64,000 nucleotides of DNA from Vibrio diazotrophicus (GTDB lineage Bacteria > Pseudomonadota > Gammaproteobacteria > Enterobacterales > Vibrionaceae): the NCBI RefSeq assembly GCF_038452265.1, contig NZ_CP151842.1, forward strand, positions 2,046,001 through 2,110,000, written 5' to 3'. The position numbers and the translations under genes were made by a program. Every line of letters starts with the position of its first letter. The first letter of the stretch is position 1. Below the pieces are notes generated by a model. It worked only from the letters and a program-made list of their open reading frames with translations, was not told where the DNA came from and did no database searches. This document shows positions 15,870 through 24,785 of the stretch, piece after piece.

Positions 15870-16588
15870 GCGAACGCCTCCTCTGTGGTGAATTTACCAT
15901 CAAGCAATGCTCGACCAACAATCACACCTGCTACACCGCTGCCTTTCAACGCTTCAATATCCGCTAAACTGCCGATACCGCCTGAAGATTGGAATTGAAC
16001 TTGTGGGTATTGTTTACAAAGGTCTACATACAGCTCAACGTTAGAACCTGCTAGCGTTCCGTCACGAGAAATGTCGGTGCAGAGTACGTGTTTCAAACCG
16101 ACGGTTAGGTAATCTTCTATCAGTGCTTCGATGGAGACACCTGAATCTTCCTGCCAGCCAGAAATCGCCACTTTGCGAGTACCGTCAGCATCGATATTAA
16201 TATCCAAAGCCAACACGATTTTCTCAGCGCCGTATTTTGTCATCCAACCTTTGACGAGTTCAGGCTGCTTAACAGCGGTTGAACCAACCACAACTCGTTG
16301 CGCTCCAGCTTCTAGCAGATCAATCACGTCTTGCTCTGTGCGAACACCGCCGCCTATTTGAATATTGGCAGGAGTACCTGCAAGTAATTTTGCAATCAGG
16401 TCTAACTGACGCGCACTGGTATCTTTTGCGCCCGTTAAATCCACTAGGTGAAGCCAGTCAGCACCAGCTTTGTTGTATAAATTAAATTGTTCTACTGGGT
16501 CGACTTTATATTCTGTCACTTGGCCGTAATCACCCTGATAGAGGCGCACAACCTGACCTTCAATTAAATCTAATGCGGGAATAATCAT
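15851..16588 (-). CDS. hisA: ProFAR isomerase HisA
   Basis: The 245-residue TIM barrel starts MIIPALDLIEGQVVRLYQGD, with the acid/base Asp in ALDLIEG and its partner in LCTDISRDGTL. It isomerises ProFAR to PRFAR. It is separated from hisH by about 50 nt and overlaps hisF by 19 nt, the usual enterobacterial-vibrio order. Confidence 0.98.
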   Translation of the reverse strand: MIIPALDLIEGQVVRLYQGDYGQVTEYKVDPVEQFNLYNKAGADWLHLVDLTGAKDTSARQLDLIAKLLAGTPANIQIGGGVRTEQDVIDLLEAGAQRVVVGSTAVKQPELVKGWMTKYGAEKIVLALDINIDADGTRKVAISGWQEDSGVSIEALIEDYLTVGLKHVLCTDISRDGTLAGSNVELYVDLCKQYPQVQFQSSGGIGSLADIEALKGSGVAGVIVGRALLDGKFTTEEAFACWQNV

Positions 16589-16641
16589 TTCTGTTCCTTA
16601 TTCGACTTGCCGCTTTATCGCTTACAGCTTCCGTTTATTAT

Positions 16642-17259
16642 TTAGAGCTCTAGGAAGTTCTGAATTAATTTAGAACCGGCTTTTGATGAACGCTCTGGGT
16701 GGAATTGAACACCGTAATAGTTGCCATTTTGAATCGCTGCGCTAAATGGATTTCCGTAGCCACATTGTGCGATGGTGTAATCACCTACTGGCATTGCAAA
16801 GCTGTGTACAAAATAGAAGTACTCACCCTCTTCAATATCTTTGAAAAGCGGGTTGCCAGCTTTAGCCGAAACGGTATTCCAGCCCATGTGAGGCAATGGC
16901 AAATCACCGGTTTGCATTAAGCGAACTTCACCTTCAACTAAGCCCAGACATTCAACGATATCATCCGCTTTCTGTCCTTTCTCTTCTGAAAGTTTGCCTA
17001 GTAGCTGCATACCCAAACAGATGCCAAGTAGCGGTTTATCTACCTTAGCCACAAGCTCGATTAAGTTACGTTCTTCAAGGTTCTTCATCGCTTCGCTAGC
17101 TGTTCCTACCCCCGGTAAGAACAACTTATCCGCAGCAAGAACCACTGCTGGGTCTTTTGAAATCGTCACTGGGTAACCCAAACGTTCAATGGCGAATTTC
17201 ACGGAAGAAACGTTGGCACAACCCGTATCGATAATGACAACTTTTTGTTCATTCGCCAT
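16642..17259 (-). CDS. hisH: Imidazole glycerol phosphate synthase glutaminase subunit HisH
   Basis: The 205-residue class I glutamine amidotransferase has its nucleophile in GICLGMQLL and the His-Glu pair in GVQFHPERSS near the C-terminus. It supplies ammonia to HisF through the barrel. The start codon shares a base with the hisB stop (TAATG). Confidence 0.98.
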   Translation of the reverse strand: MANEQKVVIIDTGCANVSSVKFAIERLGYPVTISKDPAVVLAADKLFLPGVGTASEAMKNLEERNLIELVAKVDKPLLGICLGMQLLGKLSEEKGQKADDIVECLGLVEGEVRLMQTGDLPLPHMGWNTVSAKAGNPLFKDIEEGEYFYFVHSFAMPVGDYTIAQCGYGNPFSAAIQNGNYYGVQFHPERSSKAGSKLIQNFLEL

Positions 17260-18332
17260 TAGAGAACCCCTTTGCTGCTTGGCAACTCATTTCCTTGTAC
17301 TTGAATAGCTTGACGCAGTGTACGACCAAACGCCTTAAATAAGCTTTCAATGATGTGATGGTCATTCTCACCTGTAGAAGACAAGTGCAGAGTGCACGCG
17401 AGCGTGTCTGTTAGTGAGCGGAAGAAGTGATATACCATCTCAGTGGATAAATCGCCTACTTCTGGACGGCTAAACTCAGCGTCGAATTTCAAATAAGGGC
17501 GACCTGATAGATCGAGCGCACATTGCGCCAAACATTCGTCCATCGGCAGAGTAAAACCAAAACGACCGATCCCACGCTTATCACCTAAGGCTTCTTTAAT
17601 CGCTTGGCCTAATGCTAATGCGGTATCTTCAACCGTGTGGTGATCGTCGATGTGCAGGTCACCATCCACTTTAAGCTTTAATTGGAAACCACCGTGAGTG
17701 GCGATTTGATCAAGCATGTGATCGAAGAAACCTAAACCGGTTTCGATTTCGTTACCGCCCGTCTCATCCAAATTCACCGCGACCTTGATATCGGTTTCTT
17801 TGGTTTTGCGAACCACTTTTGCAGTGCGAGCCTTAACGGTGAGATCTTTAACAATTTGAGGCCAGTTCATGATTTCAGGATTGTACTGAATACCGCGAAT
17901 AGCCATGTTCTCTGCCAGTTGCAGATCCGTTAATCGGTCGCCAATTACAACCGATGATTTAAAGTCAACTTTGCCGCCTTGAAGGTACTCTTTCACCATG
18001 CCTAACTTAGGCTTACGGCAAGAACAATTGTCTTTTTCGAAGTGAGGACAAATCAACACATCATCAAACTTCACACCTTGAGAAGAGAAGATATCCATCA
18101 TCATGTTGTGTGGAGCATCGAAGTCTTCTTGCGGATAGCTGCTTGTGCCTAAACCATCTTGGTTGGTCACCATAACTAAGCGATAGCCAGCTTCTTGTAG
18201 AGTCAGCAAGCTTGGGATAACAAAAGGTTCCAGTTTCAGTTTGTCTAAACGGTCAACCTGAAAATCCACCGGAGGCTCAACAATTAAGGTGCCGTCACGG
18301 TCGATAAAGAGAATTTTCTGTTGGGTGCTCAT
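17259..18332 (-). CDS. hisB: Bifunctional histidinol-phosphatase/imidazoleglycerol-phosphate dehydratase HisB
   Basis: At 357 residues this is the fused gammaproteobacterial form. The N-terminal HAD phosphatase has FIDRDGTL and a zinc-binding CPHFEKDNCSC loop. The C-terminal IGP dehydratase (about 168-357) has its metal-binding HMLDQIATHGG and DDHHTVED repeats. It performs the dehydratase step and the phosphatase step two reactions later. It starts 13 nt after hisC. Confidence 0.98.
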   Translation of the reverse strand: MSTQQKILFIDRDGTLIVEPPVDFQVDRLDKLKLEPFVIPSLLTLQEAGYRLVMVTNQDGLGTSSYPQEDFDAPHNMMMDIFSSQGVKFDDVLICPHFEKDNCSCRKPKLGMVKEYLQGGKVDFKSSVVIGDRLTDLQLAENMAIRGIQYNPEIMNWPQIVKDLTVKARTAKVVRKTKETDIKVAVNLDETGGNEIETGLGFFDHMLDQIATHGGFQLKLKVDGDLHIDDHHTVEDTALALGQAIKEALGDKRGIGRFGFTLPMDECLAQCALDLSGRPYLKFDAEFSRPEVGDLSTEMVYHFFRSLTDTLACTLHLSSTGENDHHIIESLFKAFGRTLRQAIQVQGNELPSSKGVL

Positions 18333-18345
18333 TGTAGAATCCTTT

Positions 18346-19386
18346 CTATTGGTAGTAGTTACGAATAAACGCGACCGTCTTTTCGCACTCTTCTCTATTG
18401 CCTACGCTAATGCGCACGCAGTCTTCAATTGGTGAATTACGTAAAATAATACCTGCGTCCCAAGCGGCTTTGAACAATGCATCGCCATCAGGGAATTTAA
18501 CCAGCAAATAGTTACCCCAACCTTCAAACACTTGAACGCCACTTACCATAGACAGACCTACTTGCATATACGCTCGGTTAGCATTCAGATCCAGCACTTG
18601 GTATTTAGCACGTGCAAGACCAGCTTCAGACAGCGCTTGAGTCGCAATTTCAGCCACAGGTACTGGCACTGGATAAGGTGCGATGACCTTTAACAATACG
18701 TTGATTAGTTCTTCATTGGCCAAGGTAAAACCACAACGTAGCCCTGCAAGAGCAAACGCTTTAGATAGCGTGCGTAGAATCGCCAAGTTTGGATACTGCG
18801 CCAGCAAATCGACCGTTGATGCTTCTGGGCAGAAATCGATATAGGCTTCGTCCATTACGACAATCGCGCGGTCTTTGGTCATTTCTAGCAGAGTGACAAT
18901 GTCCTCACGCTTAACCAAGTTCCCCGTTGGGTTATTTGGGCTACAGACAAACACCAGCTTTACGTTTTCCAGATTGGCTTCGATGTTGGCTAAATCTAAC
19001 TGCCATTCTGCGGTTAGCGGTACTTTCTTGCGTTCAACGCCAATAGTTTCAGCACTGATTGCGTACATGCCGTAAGTCGGTGGGCAGAACAAAATCGCAT
19101 CTTGGTTTGGCTCACAGAAAGCACGCACCAATAATTCAATACCTTCATCAGCGCCACGAGAAGTTAGTACTTGCTCTGGCTTGACCCCTGCATATGCTGC
19201 ATAAGCGTTGATTAACTCTGGGGGCTGGCATTCGCTATAACGATTTAAGCGAGCGAAATTGGTTTTGTATTCGTTGTTGAATGGCGATTCGTTAGCGTTT
19301 AGCCACACATCACCACTTCCGCCAATACGGCGAGCAGAAAGATAAGGCGTTAATTCTTGAACTTGTTTACGAGCGAGTTTTTCCAT
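18346..19386 (-). CDS. hisC: Histidinol-phosphate aminotransferase HisC
   Basis: The 346-residue fold-type I PLP enzyme has SPNNPTGN and the PLP lysine in TLSKAFALAGLRCGF. It transaminates imidazole acetol phosphate with glutamate. It lies 5 nt after hisD. Confidence 0.98.
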   Translation of the reverse strand: MEKLARKQVQELTPYLSARRIGGSGDVWLNANESPFNNEYKTNFARLNRYSECQPPELINAYAAYAGVKPEQVLTSRGADEGIELLVRAFCEPNQDAILFCPPTYGMYAISAETIGVERKKVPLTAEWQLDLANIEANLENVKLVFVCSPNNPTGNLVKREDIVTLLEMTKDRAIVVMDEAYIDFCPEASTVDLLAQYPNLAILRTLSKAFALAGLRCGFTLANEELINVLLKVIAPYPVPVPVAEIATQALSEAGLARAKYQVLDLNANRAYMQVGLSMVSGVQVFEGWGNYLLVKFPDGDALFKAAWDAGIILRNSPIEDCVRISVGNREECEKTVAFIRNYYQ

Positions 19387-19391
19387 GATGA

Positions 19392-20699
19392 TTACGCCTT
19401 CTGTCCTTTTTCAATAGCAAGCTTTTCAATACGAATCGTAACGGCACGTTTGTGTGCGTCTAAGCCTTCTGCTTCAGCCATTTTTACAACTGTTGGTGCC
19501 AGTGCTCTCAGACCATCAGCGCTTAGTTCTTGTACTGTCATACGTTTGCTAAAATCTGCTAAACCTAAACTTGAATAAGTGCGAGTATAACCGTAGGTTG
19601 GCAGTACGTGGTTAGTGCCTGAAGCATAATCACCCACTGATTCTGGCGACCAATCACCCAAGAAAATTGAGCCTGCATTGTCTAACAGCGGCACTAATTC
19701 ACGAGGATTCTTAGTCTGAACAATCAGGTGCTCTGGTCCATAGTAGTTAGAAATTGAAACAGCCTGAGTTAACGACTCTGCAATTATGATTAAGCTTGAA
19801 GCGAGAGCTTTTTCAGCAGTTGCTGCGCGAGATAGCGACTTAAGCTGTTTTTGAACCGCATCAGCCACTTGATCCGCAACGACTGGTGAAGGCGTGACCA
19901 AAACAACTTGTGAATCAGGACCGTGCTCAGCTTGGCTTAGTAAGTCTGCAGCAATAAAATCGGCGTCCGCAGTGTCGTCTGCAATCACTAACACTTCTGA
20001 TGGACCTGCTGGCATATCGATCGCTGCGCCACGGAAATCATTACTCACTTGGCGTTTTGCTTCCGTTACATACGCATTGCCTGGACCAAAAATCTTATCC
20101 ACTTTCGCTACACTTTCCGTACCGTAAGCCATTGCTGCAATTGCTTGGCCGCCACCAACGTTATAAACCTCATCGATCTTACAAAGCTTAGCGACATAAA
20201 GAATTTCATCAGCAATCGGCGGAGGAGAACACAACACGACTTTACGACAACCTGCAATTTGTGCTGGAACACCAAGCATCAATACGGTTGATGGTAATGG
20301 CGCGCTGCCACCAGGAATGTACAAACCTACTTTGTTGATTGCGCGTGTTACCTGTTCACACACAACACCTGGCATAGTTTCAACTTTGATCGGTGCTGCT
20401 TTTTGTGCTTTATGAAATTTAGAGATGTTGTTGTAAGCCAATTCCAACGCTTGCTTCATTTCGTCATCAAGACTCTCACATGCCGCGTCAATCTCTTCTG
20501 CCGAAACACGAATTGAATCCGGTTTACACTTATCGAATTTCTCAGTCAGTTCTAACAGAGCAGAGTCACCTTCCGCTCGAACTTTGGCAATAACTTCCGC
20601 AACCGCAGCAGTGATATTCGCACCTTCAGCGATAGCAGGACGTTCCAATACTGAGTCTTGCTGAGTTTCACTCAGCGATTGCCAAACAATCGTTCTCAT
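19392..20699 (-). CDS. hisD: Histidinol dehydrogenase HisD
   Basis: The 435-residue zinc enzyme has LYIPGGSAPLPSTVLM, the signature IDMPAGPSEVLVIAD and the catalytic GPEHL segment with zinc-ligand residues nearby. It oxidises histidinol to histidine with two NAD+. The start is 5 nt after hisG. Confidence 0.98.
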   Translation of the reverse strand: MRTIVWQSLSETQQDSVLERPAIAEGANITAAVAEVIAKVRAEGDSALLELTEKFDKCKPDSIRVSAEEIDAACESLDDEMKQALELAYNNISKFHKAQKAAPIKVETMPGVVCEQVTRAINKVGLYIPGGSAPLPSTVLMLGVPAQIAGCRKVVLCSPPPIADEILYVAKLCKIDEVYNVGGGQAIAAMAYGTESVAKVDKIFGPGNAYVTEAKRQVSNDFRGAAIDMPAGPSEVLVIADDTADADFIAADLLSQAEHGPDSQVVLVTPSPVVADQVADAVQKQLKSLSRAATAEKALASSLIIIAESLTQAVSISNYYGPEHLIVQTKNPRELVPLLDNAGSIFLGDWSPESVGDYASGTNHVLPTYGYTRTYSSLGLADFSKRMTVQELSADGLRALAPTVVKMAEAEGLDAHKRAVTIRIEKLAIEKGQKA

Positions 20700-20704
20700 C
20701 GGGA

Positions 20705-21601
20705 TTACTCCATCATCTTCTCAATTGGTAATACAAGAATAGAACTTGCACCAAGTGCTTTTAACTTTTCCATTGTTTCCCAGAACAAATTCTCAGCACT
20801 GACGAGGTGTACAGCTACGCGAGTTTTATCAGCAGAAAGTGGTAACACAGTTGGGTCTTCTGCACCAGGAAGTAGTGCCGTGATTTGAGGTAGTTTTTCG
20901 ACTGGTGCGTGCAGCATGATGTATTTCGATTCTTTCGCTTGTTGCACGCCGTTCATACGAGTAAGAAGACGGTCAATCAACGCAGCTTTATCTGGAGCAA
21001 ATTCACCAGTACGTTGGATCAGCTTCGCTTTTGATTGGAAAATTACTTCAACTTCTTTTAAGCCGTTCGCTTCAAGTGTCGCGCCTGTTGATACCAAGTC
21101 AGCAATTGCATCAGCAAGGCCTGCACGTGGAGCCACTTCAACCGAGCCAGTTAACATACAGGTACTAAAATCGATACCTTGTTCTGCCATGTACGCTTTT
21201 AGAAGTTGAGGATAGGTCGTTGCAATACGTTTGCCTTTAAGATCTTGTGGGCCGTTGTATTCCACATCTTTGTCGATTGCGATTGAAAGACGGCAACCGC
21301 CAAAGTCCATACGACGTAGGTCAACGAATTCGCTTGGCTGGTTTAGAGCAATACGGTCATAACGGGTTTCTTCTAACACGTTTTCACCAACAAAACCCAA
21401 GTCAACCACGCCATCCATAATCAAACCTGGGATATCGTCATCACGAACAAGAAGCAGGTCAATTGGCATATTTAACGAGTGAACCACTAAACGTTCGCCC
21501 ATAACATTAAATTTAACCCCACATTTCTTTAGTAGGCTCTGGCATTCGTTGCTTAAACGACCTTTCTTTTGGACTGCTATTCTTAGGCGTTGTGTTTGCA
21601 T
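20705..21601 (-). CDS. hisG: ATP phosphoribosyltransferase HisG (long form)
   Basis: The 298-residue length marks the long form with a C-terminal regulatory domain (about 225-298), so no HisZ partner is needed. The family motif GLADAIADLVSTGATLEANGL that binds PRPP phosphate is visible around residues 160-180. It is the first committed, histidine-inhibited step. It is the first structural gene after the attenuator. Confidence 0.98.
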   Translation of the reverse strand: MQTQRLRIAVQKKGRLSNECQSLLKKCGVKFNVMGERLVVHSLNMPIDLLLVRDDDIPGLIMDGVVDLGFVGENVLEETRYDRIALNQPSEFVDLRRMDFGGCRLSIAIDKDVEYNGPQDLKGKRIATTYPQLLKAYMAEQGIDFSTCMLTGSVEVAPRAGLADAIADLVSTGATLEANGLKEVEVIFQSKAKLIQRTGEFAPDKAALIDRLLTRMNGVQQAKESKYIMLHAPVEKLPQITALLPGAEDPTVLPLSADKTRVAVHLVSAENLFWETMEKLKALGASSILVLPIEKMME

Positions 21602-21657
21602 TACATTCTTCCTTCGTAAAATATTGAAATCTTTAAGTTTTAATTAATCTAGATAGT

Positions 21658-21690
21658 AAAAAACCCTTGAGAGATTGGTCTCCCAAGGGT
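21658..21690 (-). terminator. his operon attenuator terminator
   Basis: On the minus strand a 12-bp stem beginning ACCCTTGGGAG (one G-T pair) closes a CCAA loop and is followed by six Ts. It lies about 80 nt after the leader peptide stop and 57 nt before hisG, as expected for the his attenuator. The segment 21722-21742 offers a competing GGGAGA/TCTCCC pairing that would form the antiterminator/pause structures. Confidence 0.93.
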
Positions 21691-21769
21691 CTAAAATCTT
21701 AAAATTACTTTGATTTAACCACCGGGAGAATCCTGTCTCCCGGGTATGCGTACATCTCCCGAAAGACTC

Positions 21770-21814
21770 TTAGGGATGATGGTGATGATGAATATTCATG
21801 ACAAAATTACGCAT
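21770..21814 (-). CDS. hisL: his operon leader peptide HisL
   Basis: A 14-codon frame, M-R-N-F-V-M-N-I-H-H-H-H-H-P, has five consecutive His codons and ends just before the attenuator structures. Ribosome stalling on the His codons when charged tRNA-His is scarce would favour antitermination and expression of hisGDCBHAFI. The enterobacterial leader has seven His codons, so this run is shorter. Confidence 0.95.
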   Translation of the reverse strand: MRNFVMNIHHHHHP

Positions 21815-21935
21815 ACTTAATTACACCGAATGTGTTCACTGGATTGCCTTCAACACTATCTAAGCTCGTCTCATTTTTCAACAAAAAATTTCACTTTTTT
21901 CCATCTTTTTCTGGTAGCAACTTTTCGAGCATAAA

Positions 21936-21957
21936 AAAGGAGGCCGAAGCCTCCTTT
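21936..21957 (-). terminator. Terminator of the NhaC-family transporter gene
   Basis: A 9-bp stem AAAGGAGGC/GCCTCCTTT with a CGAA tetraloop has a T-run following it on the minus strand. It lies 22 nt after the transporter stop, insulating the his operon downstream. Confidence 0.9.
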
Positions 21958-21978
21958 AATTTCCTGAAATAAAAAGCA

Positions 21979-23580
21979 TTAAGCTTCGTTACAGGTCACC
22001 AACTTAGATTTTGCCAATGCGTTAAATACAAAGCACACTGCGATAAATGCCACTGTGGATGCAGCCAACGAAGCCAGCACTGATAGCGTCATACCAAGAA
22101 CAATGAAACCAACGCATGATACACCTGCGACAGCTAGAGCATATGGAAGCTGAGTTGCTACGTGGTCAATATGATTACAACGAGCACCAGTTGAAGACAG
22201 AATAGTAGTATCTGAAATTGGTGAACAGTGGTCACCAAATACAGAACCCGCTAGTACCGCGCTCAGCATAGGTAGCATCAGAGCAATTTCAGTTGCGCCT
22301 GCCATGTCGCCCGCGATTGGCAGCATGATACCGAACGTACCCCAAGATGTACCGGTAGAGAACGCCATAATACCGGACAATAGGAACAAAATAACTGGCA
22401 ACCAATGCGGGTCGATGTTGCCTTGAGCTAACGAAGAGAGGTACGCGCCCGTTTTCATGTCACCGATTACTGAACCAATTGTCCAAGCAAAGACAAGGAT
22501 TAGAATCGCACCAAACATCGATTTAGCACCAATCCACAGCGTACGTGCAATTTCAGTGATCGCGATACCTTGTTTAACTACGGTGAACAGAGCAACCGCT
22601 AAACCGACTAAACCACCGTAAATAAGTGATGTACCAACATCGGTATTTTCAAACGCACCTAGTACGTTGAATGCTTTGCCATCAGCGGCTAGTTCTTGAC
22701 CACCGGTATACAGCATTGAACCAACGGTCGCGATAATCAGTAATACGATTGGGAAAATAAGGTCTGAAACTTTACCCTTTTCACTTTCACGGATATCAAG
22801 CTCATCATTTAAATCGCGAGCTTGTTCGTCATTCTCAGACATATCATCATCGAAACCTTGGCCTTGAGAAGCATTGATTTCGTGTTGGCGCATCTGACCG
22901 ATATCCATTTGGAACCATACAACTGCAAACACCATTAATAGTGCAAATACCGCATAGAAGTTCATCGGAACCAAACGCAGATAAGCACCAAGCGCAGAAT
23001 ACTCAGTAATACCGTGTGATACCAAAATGCCGCCGATGATAGTCATGATGTATGCGCCCCAGCTTGAAGCAGGCATAACAACACACATTGGTGCAGCAGT
23101 AGAGTCTAGGATGTAAGCCAGTTTAGCGCGTGAAACATAAAAGCGGTCAGTAACAGGACGAGAAATTGAGCCAACCGCTAAGCTGTTGAAGTAGTCATCA
23201 ACAAAAATGAAAACCCCTAAAAACGCAGCAAGTAGCTTTGAACCACGTTTGCTTTTCACGCGAACTTGGGCCCACTCGGCGAATGCACGAGTACCGCCAG
23301 AAAGCGTTAATAGTGCAGTCATCATTCCCAGCAGCAGCAAGAAGCCAACAATACTCATATTCCAAGTATTCAGGCCACCGTCTTCAACAAATACGTTTGT
23401 TACTTTGGTGCCGACATAACTAATTGCATCACCAATGGAGTAATCAGCAAGTAATAACGCGCCAAGGGCGATACCCATTCCAAGAGAAACAAGTACACGA
23501 CGAGTAATAATAGCGAGACTCAACGCCACTAACGCAGGGACTAGTGACAAAGGAGACGAAGCAAAATCTAATAAATTCAT
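21979..23580 (-). CDS. NhaC-family transporter, candidate lysine transporter (LysW-type)
   Basis: The ATG at 23580 gives 533 residues; the longer frame would use a TTG at 23589. The protein has about 11-12 hydrophobic segments and the NhaC-family stretch FVDDYFNSLAVGSISRPVTD (about residues 124-143), plus a mirrored GDHCSPISDTTILSS motif near residue 455. An acidic cytoplasmic loop (about 230-260) splits the two halves. The family is named for Na+/H+ antiport, but members under lysine riboswitches have been proposed to carry lysine. The lysine riboswitch upstream here makes amino-acid transport the better guess. Single-gene unit. Confidence 0.87.
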   Translation of the reverse strand: MNLLDFASSPLSLVPALVALSLAIITRRVLVSLGMGIALGALLLADYSIGDAISYVGTKVTNVFVEDGGLNTWNMSIVGFLLLLGMMTALLTLSGGTRAFAEWAQVRVKSKRGSKLLAAFLGVFIFVDDYFNSLAVGSISRPVTDRFYVSRAKLAYILDSTAAPMCVVMPASSWGAYIMTIIGGILVSHGITEYSALGAYLRLVPMNFYAVFALLMVFAVVWFQMDIGQMRQHEINASQGQGFDDDMSENDEQARDLNDELDIRESEKGKVSDLIFPIVLLIIATVGSMLYTGGQELAADGKAFNVLGAFENTDVGTSLIYGGLVGLAVALFTVVKQGIAITEIARTLWIGAKSMFGAILILVFAWTIGSVIGDMKTGAYLSSLAQGNIDPHWLPVILFLLSGIMAFSTGTSWGTFGIMLPIAGDMAGATEIALMLPMLSAVLAGSVFGDHCSPISDTTILSSTGARCNHIDHVATQLPYALAVAGVSCVGFIVLGMTLSVLASLAASTVAFIAVCFVFNALAKSKLVTCNEA

Positions 23581-23699
23581 GATCTTCAAAAACCAATAAT
23601 ATTTCGGTTAGAGATCTACTGCAGATAAACCACATCGAATATGTTCAATGCGATTAATGTTGAACTAAGCGAAAGGGAAGTGAACACTCCACCCAACCC

Positions 23700-23876
23700 T
23701 ACAGTAGCGCTCCATAGTTTAACAACAATATAGACTATGGCAGTGTTGCCCCTATTCGATGACAACCCCAGCTAGCAGATTGATGGCCTGACTAACTTCG
23801 GCGATATGGCCTTTCTCCGGTATTCATTGGCATCACCCCAATACTGGATACTGATCAACATCGCTCCTCTACGTCG
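23700..23876 (-). ncRNA. Lysine riboswitch (L box)
   Basis: On the minus strand the conserved L-box elements appear in order: GTAGAGGAGCG at the 5' side, the AGTA loop, GGAGAAAGGCC, CGCCGAAG, CTGGGG, ACTGCCAT and the closing GCGCTACTGT that pairs with the 5' end (P1). Spacing over about 175 nt fits the five-helix junction. It ends about 120 nt before the transporter start. No intrinsic terminator was found between, so control may be translational, but the expression platform was not resolved. Confidence 0.92.
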
Positions 23877-24281
23877 AAGATAGAACAATTACCTACGCAA
23901 ACTTATTATTGCGTGATTATTGAGCATACTCCGCTTTAGGTGTGACGTATTGTACTTAACAAAACTGTCAATGCAACATACAATTTCATTTTTCATCACC
24001 TCTATTTATTCACAGCGTGAATGAATTATATTTCATAACCTAACTCATAGAGTTTTAGACCTAATTACATTAATTGCATAAAAATAGTCCGTACCTGACG
24101 CTCTGAAGTCCTAATATTACCTTTCTTTTTTTAAGGCTAAGTTTTAAAAGGCTAACTTTAATTACTACCTATGGTGGAAATTTCAGAATATTTACATTAA
24201 TGTTGAATTAATTATATTGTAAGAACTAATAAGTCGGTTTATTATTACCCCGTTAATTATTTAATTAAACAGGATTAAGAA
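23877..24281. other. AT-rich divergent region upstream of hns and the lysine riboswitch
   Basis: About 400 bases, very AT-rich from 23990, contain the promoter of the riboswitch transcript (minus) and the long leader/promoter of hns (plus). Curved A/T tracts near an hns gene fit autoregulation by H-NS, but no specific site can be defined by eye. Confidence 0.45.
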
Positions 24282-24692
24282 ATGTCGGAAATCACTAAAA
24301 CTCTATTAAATATTCGTAGTCTTCGTGCATTTTCACGCGATCTAACTTTAGAGCAACTTGAAGAAGCGCTTGATAAATTAACGATCGTAGTTGAAGAGCG
24401 CAGAGAGTCTGAAGAAAAAGAACAAGCTGCTCTAGCTGAACAAGAAGCAAAATTAGCAGCAATTGCTGAGCAAATTGCTAATGACGGTATTGATGTTGAA
24501 GCATTAATTTCTGCTCTTGCTGGCGAAACAAAATCTAAATCAAAAGCAAAAGGCAAACGCGCACCTCGTCCAGCAAAATATAAATACATGGACAATGGCG
24601 TAGAGAAAACTTGGACAGGCCAAGGCCGTACACCTTCAGCAATTCAAAAAGCTTTAGATGAAGGCAAATCTCTAGAACAATTCGAAATTTAA
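24282..24692 (+). CDS. hns: H-NS-family nucleoid protein (VicH)
   Basis: The 136-residue protein has the H-NS layout: an N-terminal coiled-coil dimerisation region (about 1-65, many Glu/Leu/Ala), a basic linker KSKSKAKGKRAPRPAKYKY, and the C-terminal DNA-binding domain with the core TWTGQGRTPSAIQKAL, where QGR inserts into the AT-rich minor groove. It silences AT-rich and horizontally acquired DNA. A strong AGGATT ribosome site lies upstream. Confidence 0.97.
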   Translation: MSEITKTLLNIRSLRAFSRDLTLEQLEEALDKLTIVVEERRESEEKEQAALAEQEAKLAAIAEQIANDGIDVEALISALAGETKSKSKAKGKRAPRPAKYKYMDNGVEKTWTGQGRTPSAIQKALDEGKSLEQFEI

Positions 24693-24705
24693 TTTTCTAG
24701 TTATC

Positions 24706-24735
24706 AAAAAAGGCTCCGAATTCGGAGCCTTTTTT
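24706..24735. terminator. Bidirectional terminator between hns and gsk
   Basis: A perfect inverted repeat reads AAAAAGGCTCCGAA then TTCGGAGCCTTTTT. It can end both hns (plus) and gsk (minus). Confidence 0.93.
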
Positions 24736-24785
24736 ATACCTATTATTAAATCATATTGATAGATGTAACTTTATTCAGGCTAGCG

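Noticed and set aside
23641..23700. Intrinsic terminator for the lysine riboswitch
   Set aside because: A six-base-pair GGAGTG/CACTTCC hairpin exists after the aptamer, but it is short, imperfect and not followed by a T-run.
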